Shown: positions 14,609-21,822 of the stretch, piece after piece
Layout: each line of letters starts with the position of its first letter
Numbering within the stretch: position 1 is the first letter of the stretch
IMG/VR virus record: IMGVR_UViG_3300045738_001722
Location: 1 to 43,284 of that record
DNA length: 43,284 bases
Source of the DNA: a virus
Direction: 5' to 3' (one strand)
The notes under the pieces: model-generated
The model's input: the letters and a program-made list of their open reading frames with translations, nothing else
Told to the model about the DNA's origin: nothing
Databases searched by the model: none
Translations under genes and position numbers: made by a program

Positions 14609-15018
14609 GATAAATCTTCGTTTTTATCGTACATCATTTGAATGATACTGGTGAGATTAAGAATGTCTTTTTCGGATACGTTTTTACAATCGCACCAGTC
14701 CCTGTGATCGTTAATCAGTTCACAAAAATTATTTATTGACTTTGAGACACTCAGGGCGGTCTGAGAATTCAATGTAATATTTTGCTCCATTGAATGAAAG
14801 GGCTGTATTAGGAAATGATATGTCACGCCCTCGTATTCAGATTCTTTGACGAATGAAAGCTCTACGAAGTCCGTTAGTGCCGCTTTTATGCCCGCCTTTT
14901 TTTCTTCGTCGGTGGTATCAGTAATGAGTACGAGTTTAGAATAGTCTCTTTCTAGAGCAAAGGATTCGTTGCTTTCAAACCATTGGAAAAGGGCCTCTCT
15001 TGTTTCGCCTACCGTCAT
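14605..15018 (-). CDS. Hypothetical protein
   Basis: 137 residues, acidic, mixed alpha/beta. The N-terminal half (ALFQWFESNESF, then LVLITDTTDEEK, VELSFVKESEYEG) looks like a small winged-helix or alpha/beta domain; the C-terminal 60 residues are helical with a CDC pair in WCDCKN. Similar proteins occur in phages without known function. It stands alone between divergent promoters. Confidence 0.5.
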   Translation of the reverse strand: MTVGETREALFQWFESNESFALERDYSKLVLITDTTDEEKKAGIKAALTDFVELSFVKESEYEGVTYHFLIQPFHSMEQNITLNSQTALSVSKSINNFCELINDHRDWCDCKNVSEKDILNLTSIIQMMYDKNEDLS

Positions 15019-15062
15019 ATCTTATCATAGCTAAATTGATGCCGAAAAACAAAAAAAAGTAT

Positions 15063-15092
15063 TTGACAGGGGAACCAAGAAGGTGTTATTCT
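15063..15092 (+). promoter_or_regulatory. Sigma70-type promoter
   Basis: TTGACA, 18 bases, TATTCT, 11 bases before the ATG at 15104; short leader as for other genes in the window. Confidence 0.6.
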
Positions 15093-15103
15093 AGAAATAG
15101 ATT

Positions 15104-15370
15104 ATGGAAACTACAACTAAAACAAAACGAGGCAGGCCGAAGACTCCAGTGGTATGGCCAGATGGAGAATTTACGGCCGAGCAGGCATTCGCAGAGAATA
15201 GCACTAATATCTCTCGCGTTTCTATTCACAACAAAATTAATGAGGAGCTCGCTGCTGGCGCTTTAGTCAGGACGAAAAAGGTTAAAGCTAAAATCGGAAG
15301 ACCCAGCTTCCTCTACATGTTTGTGAATGACTCTTCTACTAATGAAAGTGTTAAAGAGCTAAATTTTTAA
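15104..15370 (+). CDS. Small putative DNA-binding protein with AT-hook-like ends
   Basis: 88 residues. A KRGRPKTP motif at about 8-15 is an AT-hook core, and a second IGRPS lies near residue 68. Between them is a helix-turn-helix-like region (TAEQAFAENSTNISRVSIHNKINEELAAG, a recognition-helix pattern with RVS.H.KI) and a basic strand reading LVRTKKVKAK that fits a winged-helix wing. It may regulate transcription or organise DNA. First gene of the plus-strand deaminase unit. Confidence 0.55.
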   Translation: METTTKTKRGRPKTPVVWPDGEFTAEQAFAENSTNISRVSIHNKINEELAAGALVRTKKVKAKIGRPSFLYMFVNDSSTNESVKELNF

Positions 15371-15372
15371 TC

Positions 15373-15444
15373 ATGTTAATTATTACAATTATTTTTGGTT
15401 GGGTGGTTCTGAACATGGTTCTATCTCTTAACTCACTCAAATGA
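15373..15444 (+). CDS. Possible 23-residue hydrophobic leader peptide
   Basis: ATG 15373 to TGA 15444, encoding a mainly hydrophobic peptide (LIITIIFGWVV). It fills the space between two genes exactly and its TGA overlaps the ATG of the deaminase gene. No Shine-Dalgarno is visible. It may be a coupling leader or chance. Confidence 0.3.
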   Translation: MLIITIIFGWVVLNMVLSLNSLK

Positions 15445-15851
15445 GTCGAGTTTCATGGCAAGAGTACGCCTTGTCCCTAGCTCAGACAGCCGCCACTAGA
15501 AGCGAAGACCCCTACCATAAGGTGGGGGCTTGTGCTTTGGGGTCCGATAATAAGGTCTTAGGTTTAGGGTATAATGGCTTGGCGTCTGGTAAAAATGTAG
15601 ATTTGTCTTTCTGGGATGATAGAGATGCTCGTCGGCCCTACATGATTCATGCGGAAGCTAATTGTCTTTCTCTTTTTCGTAGCGGAGAATGTAGATTGCT
15701 TGCGGTAACTCTTCTCCCCTGTTCGTATTGCGCCACCATGATAGCGGCATATAGGATACCCAATGTCGTCTATGCGGAGATATACAACAGAGATCCCGCC
15801 GCTTTAGAAATCTTTAAGTTTTATGATATTAATTTGATAAAAATTGGATAG
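15441..15851 (+). CDS. dCMP deaminase-family zinc deaminase
   Basis: 136 residues. HAEAN gives the zinc-binding His and the catalytic Glu; LPCSYCATMI gives the two Cys ligands. Together they define the cytidine/deoxycytidylate deaminase fold. The usual role is dCMP to dUMP, the precursor of dTMP. At 136 residues it is shorter than T4 Cd and lacks its second regulatory zinc region. It fits the nucleotide-supply genes (RNR, dNMP kinase), but a related deaminase substrate such as free cytosine nucleosides is possible. Confidence 0.82.
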   Translation: MSRVSWQEYALSLAQTAATRSEDPYHKVGACALGSDNKVLGLGYNGLASGKNVDLSFWDDRDARRPYMIHAEANCLSLFRSGECRLLAVTLLPCSYCATMIAAYRIPNVVYAEIYNRDPAALEIFKFYDINLIKIG

Positions 15852-15867
15852 TCGTATATAATTTACT

Positions 15868-16668
15868 ATGAAGGAGTGGTTACGGAAACATTTAAGATGG
15901 CTTTTTGCCGAGGAGCAGAGCGCTACCGACAAAACTCTACAAGAGCTCGCGTCAGAGGAGAGACAATACAAGAACTCCTTAGACTTTGCGACGCAACAAC
16001 TGGCAGACGTAGAAAGGGAGCTTCAGACAGAGCGGGTTTGCCTTCAAAATACAACAGTAGAGAGAGATTTTTTAAAAAATAAACTTGTTGGATACAGTAC
16101 TGCGAGGGACGTTACTCTTACGGAGGGCGAATTTTGTTTGGATTTCTCTAGCAATCCATGCTCTGCTTATGACAAACTGCAATTTTATGAAGAAAAGAAA
16201 ACAGACATGAAAATTAAATTCAAAAAAACAGAGGCAAGCGCCGTAATTCCAGTCAAGCTTAAGGAGTCGGAGCCCGGATATAGTTTATTCCTATCTAACG
16301 CGGTCCCCGCCGAACTTGGTGCGGGAGGCCTTGCCCGAGCAAATCTGGGGTTTGCCCTCGACATTCCGAAGGGATATGTGGGCAAAATTCATGCGCTCCC
16401 GCCAATGCTGGCGCAGTCGTGTGTCTACATATTTGATTCTCTAATTTATCCCGGGGACACCAAGCCAGTTCATGTAAGCATATACAACTGGAATAAAGAG
16501 ACCTCAATTTTCTTTAAACCGGGGCAACGCATTGCGACCCTTCTTATAGAGAAAGTTCTCCGTGCCGAGTTTGTTGAGGACGAGGTCGAGGTAGAACCGC
16601 TTCTAACTCCTCAAGATCCAAGGGCCGATGCGGGCGCAGATCTAACTAAGGCCAATGGATACGATTGA
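15868..16668 (+). CDS. dUTPase-fold protein with N-terminal coiled coil, catalytic motifs altered
   Basis: 266 residues. Residues about 10-75 form a Glu/Gln-rich coiled coil. The C-terminal 150 align by order with trimeric dUTPase: EPGYSLFL at motif 1 (the catalytic-loop Asp is Ser), PPMLAQ at motif 2 (the PRSGL signature lost), LIYPGD at motif 3 (the conserved Asp..Tyr lost), KPGQRIATLLI at motif 4 (kept). The C-terminal GRG..GFGS arm is missing. The fold is therefore likely but dUTP hydrolysis is not. It may bind a nucleotide or protein, or be structural. It overlaps the next gene by 14 bases. Confidence 0.6.
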   Translation: MKEWLRKHLRWLFAEEQSATDKTLQELASEERQYKNSLDFATQQLADVERELQTERVCLQNTTVERDFLKNKLVGYSTARDVTLTEGEFCLDFSSNPCSAYDKLQFYEEKKTDMKIKFKKTEASAVIPVKLKESEPGYSLFLSNAVPAELGAGGLARANLGFALDIPKGYVGKIHALPPMLAQSCVYIFDSLIYPGDTKPVHVSIYNWNKETSIFFKPGQRIATLLIEKVLRAEFVEDEVEVEPLLTPQDPRADAGADLTKANGYD

Positions 16669-17029
16669 GAGTCATGTGCAAGAACTATTTTTTTATTCCA
16701 GCACAATATCGTTAATTCTTTTTGTCTGGTTTAAGAGCAATGCTTTCGTAGAATATTGTTCTCTATTTAGATTCAAAAAATTATTTTACATAAAAGATTT
16801 TGACAAACAGAGAGAGATCAATCCAGATTTATCCTACTCAGATTATTTGGTAATTTATAGGGACAGTTTCTTCTCGAGATTAATTTCTTGCCCCCTTTGT
16901 TCTTCTATGTGGCTGGGTATTTTATTTTATTTCATTCATTTTCAATTTTTGTTGTTACCAACTACGATAGTACTTGGCTTATTAATTTATTTCTTAGCCG
17001 CGCTTTTAGAGAGAAAGGCTTATGAGTAG
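16655..17029 (+). CDS. Membrane protein with CPLC motif (DUF1360-like)
   Basis: 124 residues. It has an N-terminal hydrophobic segment (about 12-26), a basic/aromatic loop, then ISCPLCSSMWLGI leading into a second and third membrane segment (about 88-118). The CPxC before a membrane helix is typical of DUF1360-type phage and bacterial membrane proteins. Function unknown. It overlaps both neighbouring genes. Confidence 0.65.
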   Translation: MDTIESHVQELFFYSSTISLILFVWFKSNAFVEYCSLFRFKKLFYIKDFDKQREINPDLSYSDYLVIYRDSFFSRLISCPLCSSMWLGILFYFIHFQFLLLPTTIVLGLLIYFLAALLERKAYE

Positions 17030-17333
17030 GATATTAGAAATCAATAATCTAGAAGAATTTATGAACGTTGTGCGCGCAAAAATGCAGAATCGCGCGCTGG
17101 TGATGATTCCGTTTTTACTTAGATGTGAAGAGCTATACGCGTCAGTGAATAGGGGCTGCGCGTGTACAAAAAAAAATAGGATGCAACATGCAGAGGCCTT
17201 TTTTAGAAAGTCAATCATTGAGCTATGTTTGAGAGACAAAAGCGACCTACTAAGTTTGCTGGGCGTGGGAGAAGATCATGATGAAGTTATCATAAAAAGT
17301 GGTGGCGCTATATTATTAACCATGAAAAAATGA
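17022..17333 (+). CDS. Hypothetical protein with CACTKK cluster
   Basis: 103 residues, helical, with a central GCACTKKNRMQHAEAFF segment that could bind a metal (CAC plus His). Similar short helical proteins with a GCxC.K...A...F pattern occur in phages. Overlaps the gene before by eight bases and the sulfotransferase gene by four (ATGA). Confidence 0.5.
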   Translation: MSRILEINNLEEFMNVVRAKMQNRALVMIPFLLRCEELYASVNRGCACTKKNRMQHAEAFFRKSIIELCLRDKSDLLSLLGVGEDHDEVIIKSGGAILLTMKK

Positions 17334-17971
17334 GACGACTTTTATTCATACACGTGCCCAAAACTGCGGGCACGTCTTTGGCCCAAGCCTTAGGGACAAT
17401 GAGCGAAAGATATAGACCAGAGGATCTAGAAAACGCAATAGAAATTCAAGGTGATGCGGACTTGACCTTTGGTCATGTAGATATAAATATGATAAGAGAA
17501 AAGGGGATAGTGTCGGAACAATTATGGCATGAATTTTATAAATTTTGTTTTGTAAGGAACCCTTGGGAAAGAATCGTTTCGCTATATGAATATCTTAATA
17601 GAGGAGAAAGTTTCGACACATTCGTTCTTGGTTTAGGCCGCGCCGATCCGATAGGTTTTTATAACGTAAAAGGGCTGAGCCAGTGTAGGCCTCAAACAGA
17701 TTGGATTCCTAGAGATATAGATTTTATCGGAAGATTTGAAAATTTAGAAAGCGATGTTAAAAAAATTTGTGAAATTACCGAGAGATCTATTATAGGAGGA
17801 AAGCTGCCGCACATACTTCCGGTGAATCCGAAGACAGGCAAAAGAAAAAAAAGGACAAAACATTATAGAGAATATTTCTCTGATTCTTCTTCAGGAAGAA
17901 TAGTAAAAGAAATTATAGAAGAGTTTTACCAGAAAGATTTTCAAAGATTTGATTATACATTTCTGAATTAG
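17330..17971 (+). CDS. Sulfotransferase (carbohydrate-type)
   Basis: 213 residues. HVPKTAGTS (8-16) is the 5'-phosphosulfate loop that binds PAPS, with Lys11 as the catalytic residue; FCFVRNPWERIVSLY is the 3'-phosphate-binding segment (R..S); DFIGRFENLESD follows as in the Sulfotransfer_2 family. These enzymes move sulfate from PAPS to a sugar hydroxyl. The short basic insert (KTGKRKKRTKHY) may touch an acidic glycan. With an APS-kinase-like gene at 39790 and another sulfotransferase-like gene at 37329, it suggests a phage sulfation pathway. Confidence 0.85.
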   Translation: MRRLLFIHVPKTAGTSLAQALGTMSERYRPEDLENAIEIQGDADLTFGHVDINMIREKGIVSEQLWHEFYKFCFVRNPWERIVSLYEYLNRGESFDTFVLGLGRADPIGFYNVKGLSQCRPQTDWIPRDIDFIGRFENLESDVKKICEITERSIIGGKLPHILPVNPKTGKRKKRTKHYREYFSDSSSGRIVKEIIEEFYQKDFQRFDYTFLN

Positions 17972-18054
17972 TTTGTTCGTCTATATGTCTATATTAGGTA
18001 GGTCATAATAATATTTATTAGATTATCGTGGCTCCCAAAAAGGATAATAATTAT

Positions 18055-18993
18055 ATGAAATTTTTAAGACTACCCCTTATCGTGGCGCTTTCTCTCAGTT
18101 ATGGCGCTTTTAGTGCAGAAAAAAAACAATCAACAGCAGAACACTTGCAAAACGTGTCTGTGACAATCAGATCGGAGGCTGCATTTTCTGCGGGAGAAGG
18201 TTCTGGGGTGATTTTTACCAGAAAAGATTCGAAAGGAAATTTAGTAAATTTTGTATGGACCGCCGCTCACGTGGTAGATAACATGCGCCTTACTAAGCGT
18301 GTACTCGTCAATGGCACATACAAAACCATAGTACACTTCAGAGACCCCGTAGTTATTAAGGAAATTCGTCAAAACGGCAGAACAGTTGGTCGTCTTCAAA
18401 TGGACGCGGAGGTATTGAAATATTCAGAGAGCGAAGACGGGCAAGATCTTGCGCTACTTCGTATTCGCAAGTTCAATTTCGTGACCGACAGCGTAGTGTT
18501 TTACCTTGATAAAGAACTTCCGCCGTTGGGCACGGACCTCTTGCATGTTGGCTCCTTATTGGGTCAATTTGGAGCAAACTCCATGACTTCAGGGATAATG
18601 TCTCAACACGGTAGAGTCCTTAAAAACTTAAACAAACATATATTCGACCAGACGACTTGTACAGCGTTTCCGGGCTCTAGTGGCGGCGGAGTATATTTAA
18701 AAAATGATGCCAGATATGTAGGGATGTTGGTGAGAGGGGCGGGAGAAGGGTTTAATTTAATCGTACCTGTTCGCAGGATGGTAGAATATTGCGAAAAACA
18801 CAAAATTATGTGGGCCCTAGACGCGAAGGTAGAAATGCCCACCGAGGAAGAGCTAAAGAAAATGCCCATAGAGAACACGCCGAAAGAAAAAGATGACGCC
18901 GAAAATGTAGAAAAAGAAGCGGCGAAGAAGATGTTTCCCTTCATGCTGCGTGTAATTTATCCCAAGGTGCTCATTATAAAAGGGGCCAAGTAA
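18055..18993 (+). CDS. Exported trypsin-like serine protease
   Basis: 312 residues from ATG 18055; a GTG at 18028 would add nine polar residues before a normal signal peptide and is less likely. The signal peptide (about 1-21) ends near AFSAEK. The catalytic triad is visible: His in VWTAAHVVD, Asp in GQDLALLRI and Ser in FPGSSGGGVY, the HtrA/trypsin order. No PDZ domain; the C-terminal 60 residues are Lys/Glu-rich. It should act in the periplasm. Targets could be host envelope proteins, or phage proteins cut for maturation. Confidence 0.85.
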   Translation: MKFLRLPLIVALSLSYGAFSAEKKQSTAEHLQNVSVTIRSEAAFSAGEGSGVIFTRKDSKGNLVNFVWTAAHVVDNMRLTKRVLVNGTYKTIVHFRDPVVIKEIRQNGRTVGRLQMDAEVLKYSESEDGQDLALLRIRKFNFVTDSVVFYLDKELPPLGTDLLHVGSLLGQFGANSMTSGIMSQHGRVLKNLNKHIFDQTTCTAFPGSSGGGVYLKNDARYVGMLVRGAGEGFNLIVPVRRMVEYCEKHKIMWALDAKVEMPTEEELKKMPIENTPKEKDDAENVEKEAAKKMFPFMLRVIYPKVLIIKGAK

Positions 18994-19046
18994 ATTACTT
19001 GTAACATTTGTATTTTTTGGGTGCCAAGGGGGGTGGAGACACGCCT

Positions 19047-19086
19047 AAGCGTAGCATGATTTTTTAATCCTCTGCTGCGCTTTTTC
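19047..19086 (+). terminator. Rho-independent terminator after the protease gene
   Basis: A ten-base-pair stem (AAGCGTAGCA / TGCTGCGCTT, one G-T pair) with a 16-base loop is followed by further T (five in a row from 19081). Confidence 0.6.
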
Positions 19087-19116
19087 CTTTCGTAGAGTAT
19101 TATGATTTTTTAAAGT

Positions 19117-19242
19117 AAAAAAAAACAGATTTTCCCCCCGCAGAAAAAAAAATCCTATAGTGGACGATATACCATTGAGCAGAAAGAAAAAAACCGAATT
19201 TTCCCCCCCGAGGGAAAGTCAATCTATAGTGGACGATATACC
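19117..19242 (+). repeat. Imperfect tandem duplication, 69-base unit
   Basis: CTATAGTGGACGATATACC occurs at 19155-19173 and again at 19224-19242, each preceded by an A-run, TTTTC and six or seven C. The offset of 69 bases keeps the reading frame, so the second copy adds 23 codons to the small basic protein at 19160. The homopolymer runs are prone to slippage. Confidence 0.7.
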
Positions 19243-19411
19243 CGAGTACGGCAAGCAGAAAAAATATTTCAAAACAGGAAAAGGTAAATCTGCGCTAAAA
19301 AAGGCGAGAAAGCGATATGACCGAAAAGACCCAGAACGACGAAGGAAACAGAAAAGAGATTATATGCGCAGAATCAGGGAAAGGGAAAAATATGGAGAAG
19401 AGCGAGCATAG
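19160..19411 (+). CDS. Small, very basic protein whose stop lies in a tRNA gene
   Basis: 83 residues from GTG 19160, the only plausible start after an in-frame stop. The first third repeats VDDIP through the 69-base duplication; the rest is dominated by Lys, Arg and Tyr (ARKRYDRKDPERRRKQKRDY). Such a protein could bind nucleic acid. Its TAG (19409-19411) is inside the acceptor stem of the tRNA-Val gene. Expression is uncertain. Confidence 0.45.
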   Translation: MDDIPLSRKKKTEFSPPRESQSIVDDIPEYGKQKKYFKTGKGKSALKKARKRYDRKDPERRRKQKRDYMRRIREREKYGEERA

Positions 19412-19476
19412 CTCAGCGGAAGAGCATCGCGTTTACACCGCGCAGGTCGGAGGTTCGAATCCTTCTGCTCGTACCA
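19402..19476 (+). tRNA. tRNA-Val (anticodon TAC), CCA encoded
   Basis: Acceptor stem GCGAGCA / TGCTCGT, D arm AGCTCAGCGGAAGAGC, anticodon loop TTTACAC (anticodon TAC) closed by four pairs CGCG/CGCG, T arm GGAGG-TTCGAAT-CCTTC, discriminator A and encoded CCA. The 27-43 pair is a mismatch. It reads GUA and GUG-type valine codons. Confidence 0.93.
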
Positions 19477-19484
19477 TTTCTGAC

Positions 19485-19919
19485 GTGCAGAGGGTCGCAA
19501 ACTTTTTCTCCAATGAGACCTATTTTAAAATTAAAAAATGTTTTAAAAAAACAGAGAGTACCGTGCTAAATTTATTTGGTAAGTCAACCATTGATAAATT
19601 AGACAAAACGCAGAAGACTATCCTCGGAGCGGTATTTGAGCAAAGACTAAGAAAAGCTTTCAATTTTAAGAGGGGACGCTTAGACTGCGTAATTGAGTCC
19701 GTAGACGTAGACGTCAAATTTAGCATAAAGGACTCATGGATGATACCTCCAGAATGCGTGGGTAAAGTGTGCGTCTTGGCGTCGTTGAGCTTTCGAGATG
19801 GGGGCTATGCTTTTGGAATATTGAACGTCAAAGAAATGTATCTGAATAAAGGCTCCAATAGAGATAAAAAAAGGACTATAAGTAAAAAATATTATAATAA
19901 GATAAAATGGATTCTATAA
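19485..19919 (+). CDS. NaeI-type restriction endonuclease domain
   Basis: 144 residues from GTG 19485. The same frame is open back to 19317, but only through the tRNA gene, so the longer start is rejected. The core pattern Glu52 ... Asp67 ... Asp76-Val-Lys78 has nearly the spacing of the NaeI active site (E70, D86, D95-C-K97), and VDVDVKFS...SWMIPPE and a late NRDKKRT match the family signatures. NaeI itself is about 317 residues with a second, topoisomerase-like DNA-binding domain; here only the nuclease domain is present. It may degrade host DNA or act as a repair or nicking enzyme. No methyltransferase partner beside it. Confidence 0.72.
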   Translation: MQRVANFFSNETYFKIKKCFKKTESTVLNLFGKSTIDKLDKTQKTILGAVFEQRLRKAFNFKRGRLDCVIESVDVDVKFSIKDSWMIPPECVGKVCVLASLSFRDGGYAFGILNVKEMYLNKGSNRDKKRTISKKYYNKIKWIL

Positions 19920-19937
19920 TATTAAAGGATTAGAAAA

Positions 19938-21182
19938 ATGGAAGAAAAAACAACACTCCCAGATGCTCAGATAAGCGAGGCGCAATTTACTCGAGAAAAT
20001 TACTCGCAATTCTTCGAATGTAGCGCTCTAAAAAAGGGAGAGCTAATGAACCGAATAAGCACTAGCACTATGTCTGAAGAATTTAGCGTTGAGCAAGAGC
20101 AACTTCATTTGCATAAGATAGAAGAGAAAAAAGAGAAGGACGGCCTACATATGCAGTTTATGGTGGCTAATCATGTTTTTAAATGTAAATTCATCAAATC
20201 AGGAAGCTTTGAGAACGATAAGCCGACGGCTCTACTATGTATAAAAGATAATCATAAATTATTGAATTATACTTTGAACAATATGAAGGTCTTTGATGTG
20301 GACCGATATTGTAACGTGCTAGTCATTGAAGATAGGCCCAATGAAGACGCGGGAGATATACAGAGGGTTACCGAGGAGTATGGGCACTCATATCTATCGG
20401 TAAACTATGATCAAGATTTTAATTTTTCAATGCTTAACAATGTAGGTGCCGCAGTATGTGACGCGCTGGGAAATAAAGAAATAGTTTTATGGAATTCTGA
20501 CGTGTGGGTGGCTGACGATTCAACATTTCCAGAGATTCTAAGGCTGCACGTAGAGAATAAAGCAGATATCAGCGGGGCCAAGTTGCTTTATCCAGATTTT
20601 GAATGGGAAGAAGATGGCGACAAAGACAAGGTGACGAGTCGAGACGTTTATTTCAAGGATAATAGCCACGATTTTAGAGGCACGGTTCAACATGGCGGCA
20701 TTATTTTTTCAAATGTTCCAATCGCAGGAAAATGGACATATATGCCCAACCATGACGACAGATTTGGAAAACCAGATGGTGCGCTATGCAATTCTGACAA
20801 GGGTATTTTGGCTGTGACGGGAGCCTTTATGATTATAAAACTTTCTTGGTATAGAAAGGTGGGAGGCTTAAATCCGAGTCTTGCTAGGGGCTTTCAAGAT
20901 ATAGATTTATGTTTGAGATCTGACCGAGTATTTTATTTTGGCAAAGACAAGTTTCTTTATCACGACGAAAGCGTATCAATTATTTTGGGAACCAGCACCG
21001 ATGATGAGAAAGTCAAAAAGCATCACGCCCAATTATTCGAGTGCGGCGTATTATGGCAGAAGCTTCACCCTTATGCGGGCTTTATGAAGGATGTCATATT
21101 TAAGAATGTAAACCCAGCTTCGGACGCGGTTAAAGACGAAATGCCAGCCGCAATGGCCGCGAAGAAAAAATATGGCGTTTAA
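19938..21182 (+). CDS. Glycosyltransferase family 2-like
   Basis: 414 residues. After an N-terminal extension of about 90 residues that is not part of the fold, the GT-A core shows VLVIEDRPNE, FSMLNNVGAAV, VLWNSDVWV (DxD position, with one Asp kept) and a C-terminal GFQDIDLCLR with LYHDESVS, the ED.DLxxR...H pattern of rhamnosyl-type GT2 enzymes. It probably transfers a sugar from an NDP or TDP donor with inversion. A GAGAA-free but A-rich leader with AAAGGATTAG precedes the ATG. The 3' end is 15 bases from the next RNA element. Confidence 0.82.
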   Translation: MEEKTTLPDAQISEAQFTRENYSQFFECSALKKGELMNRISTSTMSEEFSVEQEQLHLHKIEEKKEKDGLHMQFMVANHVFKCKFIKSGSFENDKPTALLCIKDNHKLLNYTLNNMKVFDVDRYCNVLVIEDRPNEDAGDIQRVTEEYGHSYLSVNYDQDFNFSMLNNVGAAVCDALGNKEIVLWNSDVWVADDSTFPEILRLHVENKADISGAKLLYPDFEWEEDGDKDKVTSRDVYFKDNSHDFRGTVQHGGIIFSNVPIAGKWTYMPNHDDRFGKPDGALCNSDKGILAVTGAFMIIKLSWYRKVGGLNPSLARGFQDIDLCLRSDRVFYFGKDKFLYHDESVSIILGTSTDDEKVKKHHAQLFECGVLWQKLHPYAGFMKDVIFKNVNPASDAVKDEMPAAMAAKKKYGV

Positions 21183-21183
21183 T

Positions 21184-21189
21184 GTGTAA
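21184..21189 (+). promoter_or_regulatory. GTGTAA-type motif before the structured RNA
   Basis: GTGTAATATATTTA lies directly after the GT2 stop codon and eight bases before the closing stem of the RNA at 21198. It is the only copy that precedes an RNA instead of a start codon. Confidence 0.35.
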
Positions 21190-21197
21190 TATATTTA

Positions 21198-21297
21198 GAG
21201 TTCAGCGTTTTGCGTACACGTTGCGCCTACTAGTGGCGCGAACAAAAGCTGAGTCGAGAGACGGCGGATACAGAGTTCTAGACCGGATGCTGAACTC
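21198..21297 (+). ncRNA. Small structured RNA candidate just upstream of tmRNA
   Basis: A perfect nine-base closing stem GAGTTCAGC / GCTGAACTC encloses 82 bases, inside which GCGCC-TACTAGT-GGCGC is a strong hairpin. A competing pairing (AGC.TTTTG with CAAAAGCT) uses the end of the closing stem, so two folds may alternate. It is not a tRNA: there is no T arm. It ends nine bases before the tmRNA and may be co-transcribed with it or be part of its processing region. No ORF. Confidence 0.5.
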
Positions 21298-21306
21298 GAA
21301 TTTTAT

Positions 21307-21776
21307 GGGGGCGTACTGGTTTCGATTTGGAATCTTACGCCAGATTGCAAGCAGAGGATGATGGTTGGCCTCTTAAAAAAACTATCAAAAACATATATGC
21401 CAACGATAGCGTTGACATGGAGATGGCTCTTTCTGTAGCCGAAGCTGATGAGGTTCTTGCCAAGTTCGGCTACGTTGCGGAGGAAGATCTCCAACTGGCG
21501 GTTTAAGTCCCGCCACGTCCTACTCTGGATGCTCGTTAAGGGGCTAGGGCGACGACAGCGAGCAAAAAACTAGGGCGGCTGTAACGCTAGTATAAAATGT
21601 GACTTCAAACTCGTGTAGGCGTCTAGCGTTTTGCGCTAGTCCCAGCTGCTTTTTGAGTGGCCCGGTTGGTTTATCAGTGACCTGCCATACACGAGATAAA
21701 CAACACTGGTTAAGCTTGTAGTATATCTGAGCCGATGGCTCCGAAGACGTGGGTTCGATTCCCACCGCCTCCACCA
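21307..21776 (+). ncRNA. ssrA: Transfer-messenger RNA (tmRNA), one-piece
   Basis: About 470 nt. The ends pair as a tRNA-like acceptor (GGGGGCG / CGCCTCC) with ACCA encoded; the T arm is GTGGG-TTCGATT-CCCAC. The 5' part has the conserved CTGGTTTCGA and GGTTGGCCTCTTAAAAAA segments found before the resume codon in bacterial tmRNAs. A tag reading frame starts at GCC 21399. Downstream are several inverted repeats consistent with pseudoknots 2-4. tmRNA with SmpB rescues stalled ribosomes and tags the nascent chain for proteolysis. It is longer than the usual 350-400 nt, mainly because of the tag. Confidence 0.93.
21399..21506 (+). other. tmRNA tag-peptide reading frame, 35 codons
   Basis: The resume codon GCC begins an A-N-D-S tag and the frame ends at TAA 21504-21506, coding 35 residues that finish DLQLAV. 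The AND opening and the LAV end are typical of tmRNA tags, but most bacterial tags are 8-15 residues. The extra middle part is predicted helical and acidic. Confidence 0.8.
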
Positions 21777-21805
21777 ATTTTAATTGTTTGTAGGTTGATG
21801 GTCGT

Positions 21806-21811
21806 GTGTAA
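21806..21811 (+). promoter_or_regulatory. GTGTAA-type motif
   Basis: GTGTAATATAATATGTT runs into the ATG at 21823, 11 bases after the motif; the gene is a paralogue of the one behind the copy at 3340. Confidence 0.45.
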
Positions 21812-21822
21812 TATAATATGTT

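Noticed and set aside
19317-19484. N-terminal extension of the NaeI-like gene
   Set aside because: The frame is open only because it runs through the 19160 gene and the tRNA-Val; the GTG at 19485 after the tRNA is the sensible start.
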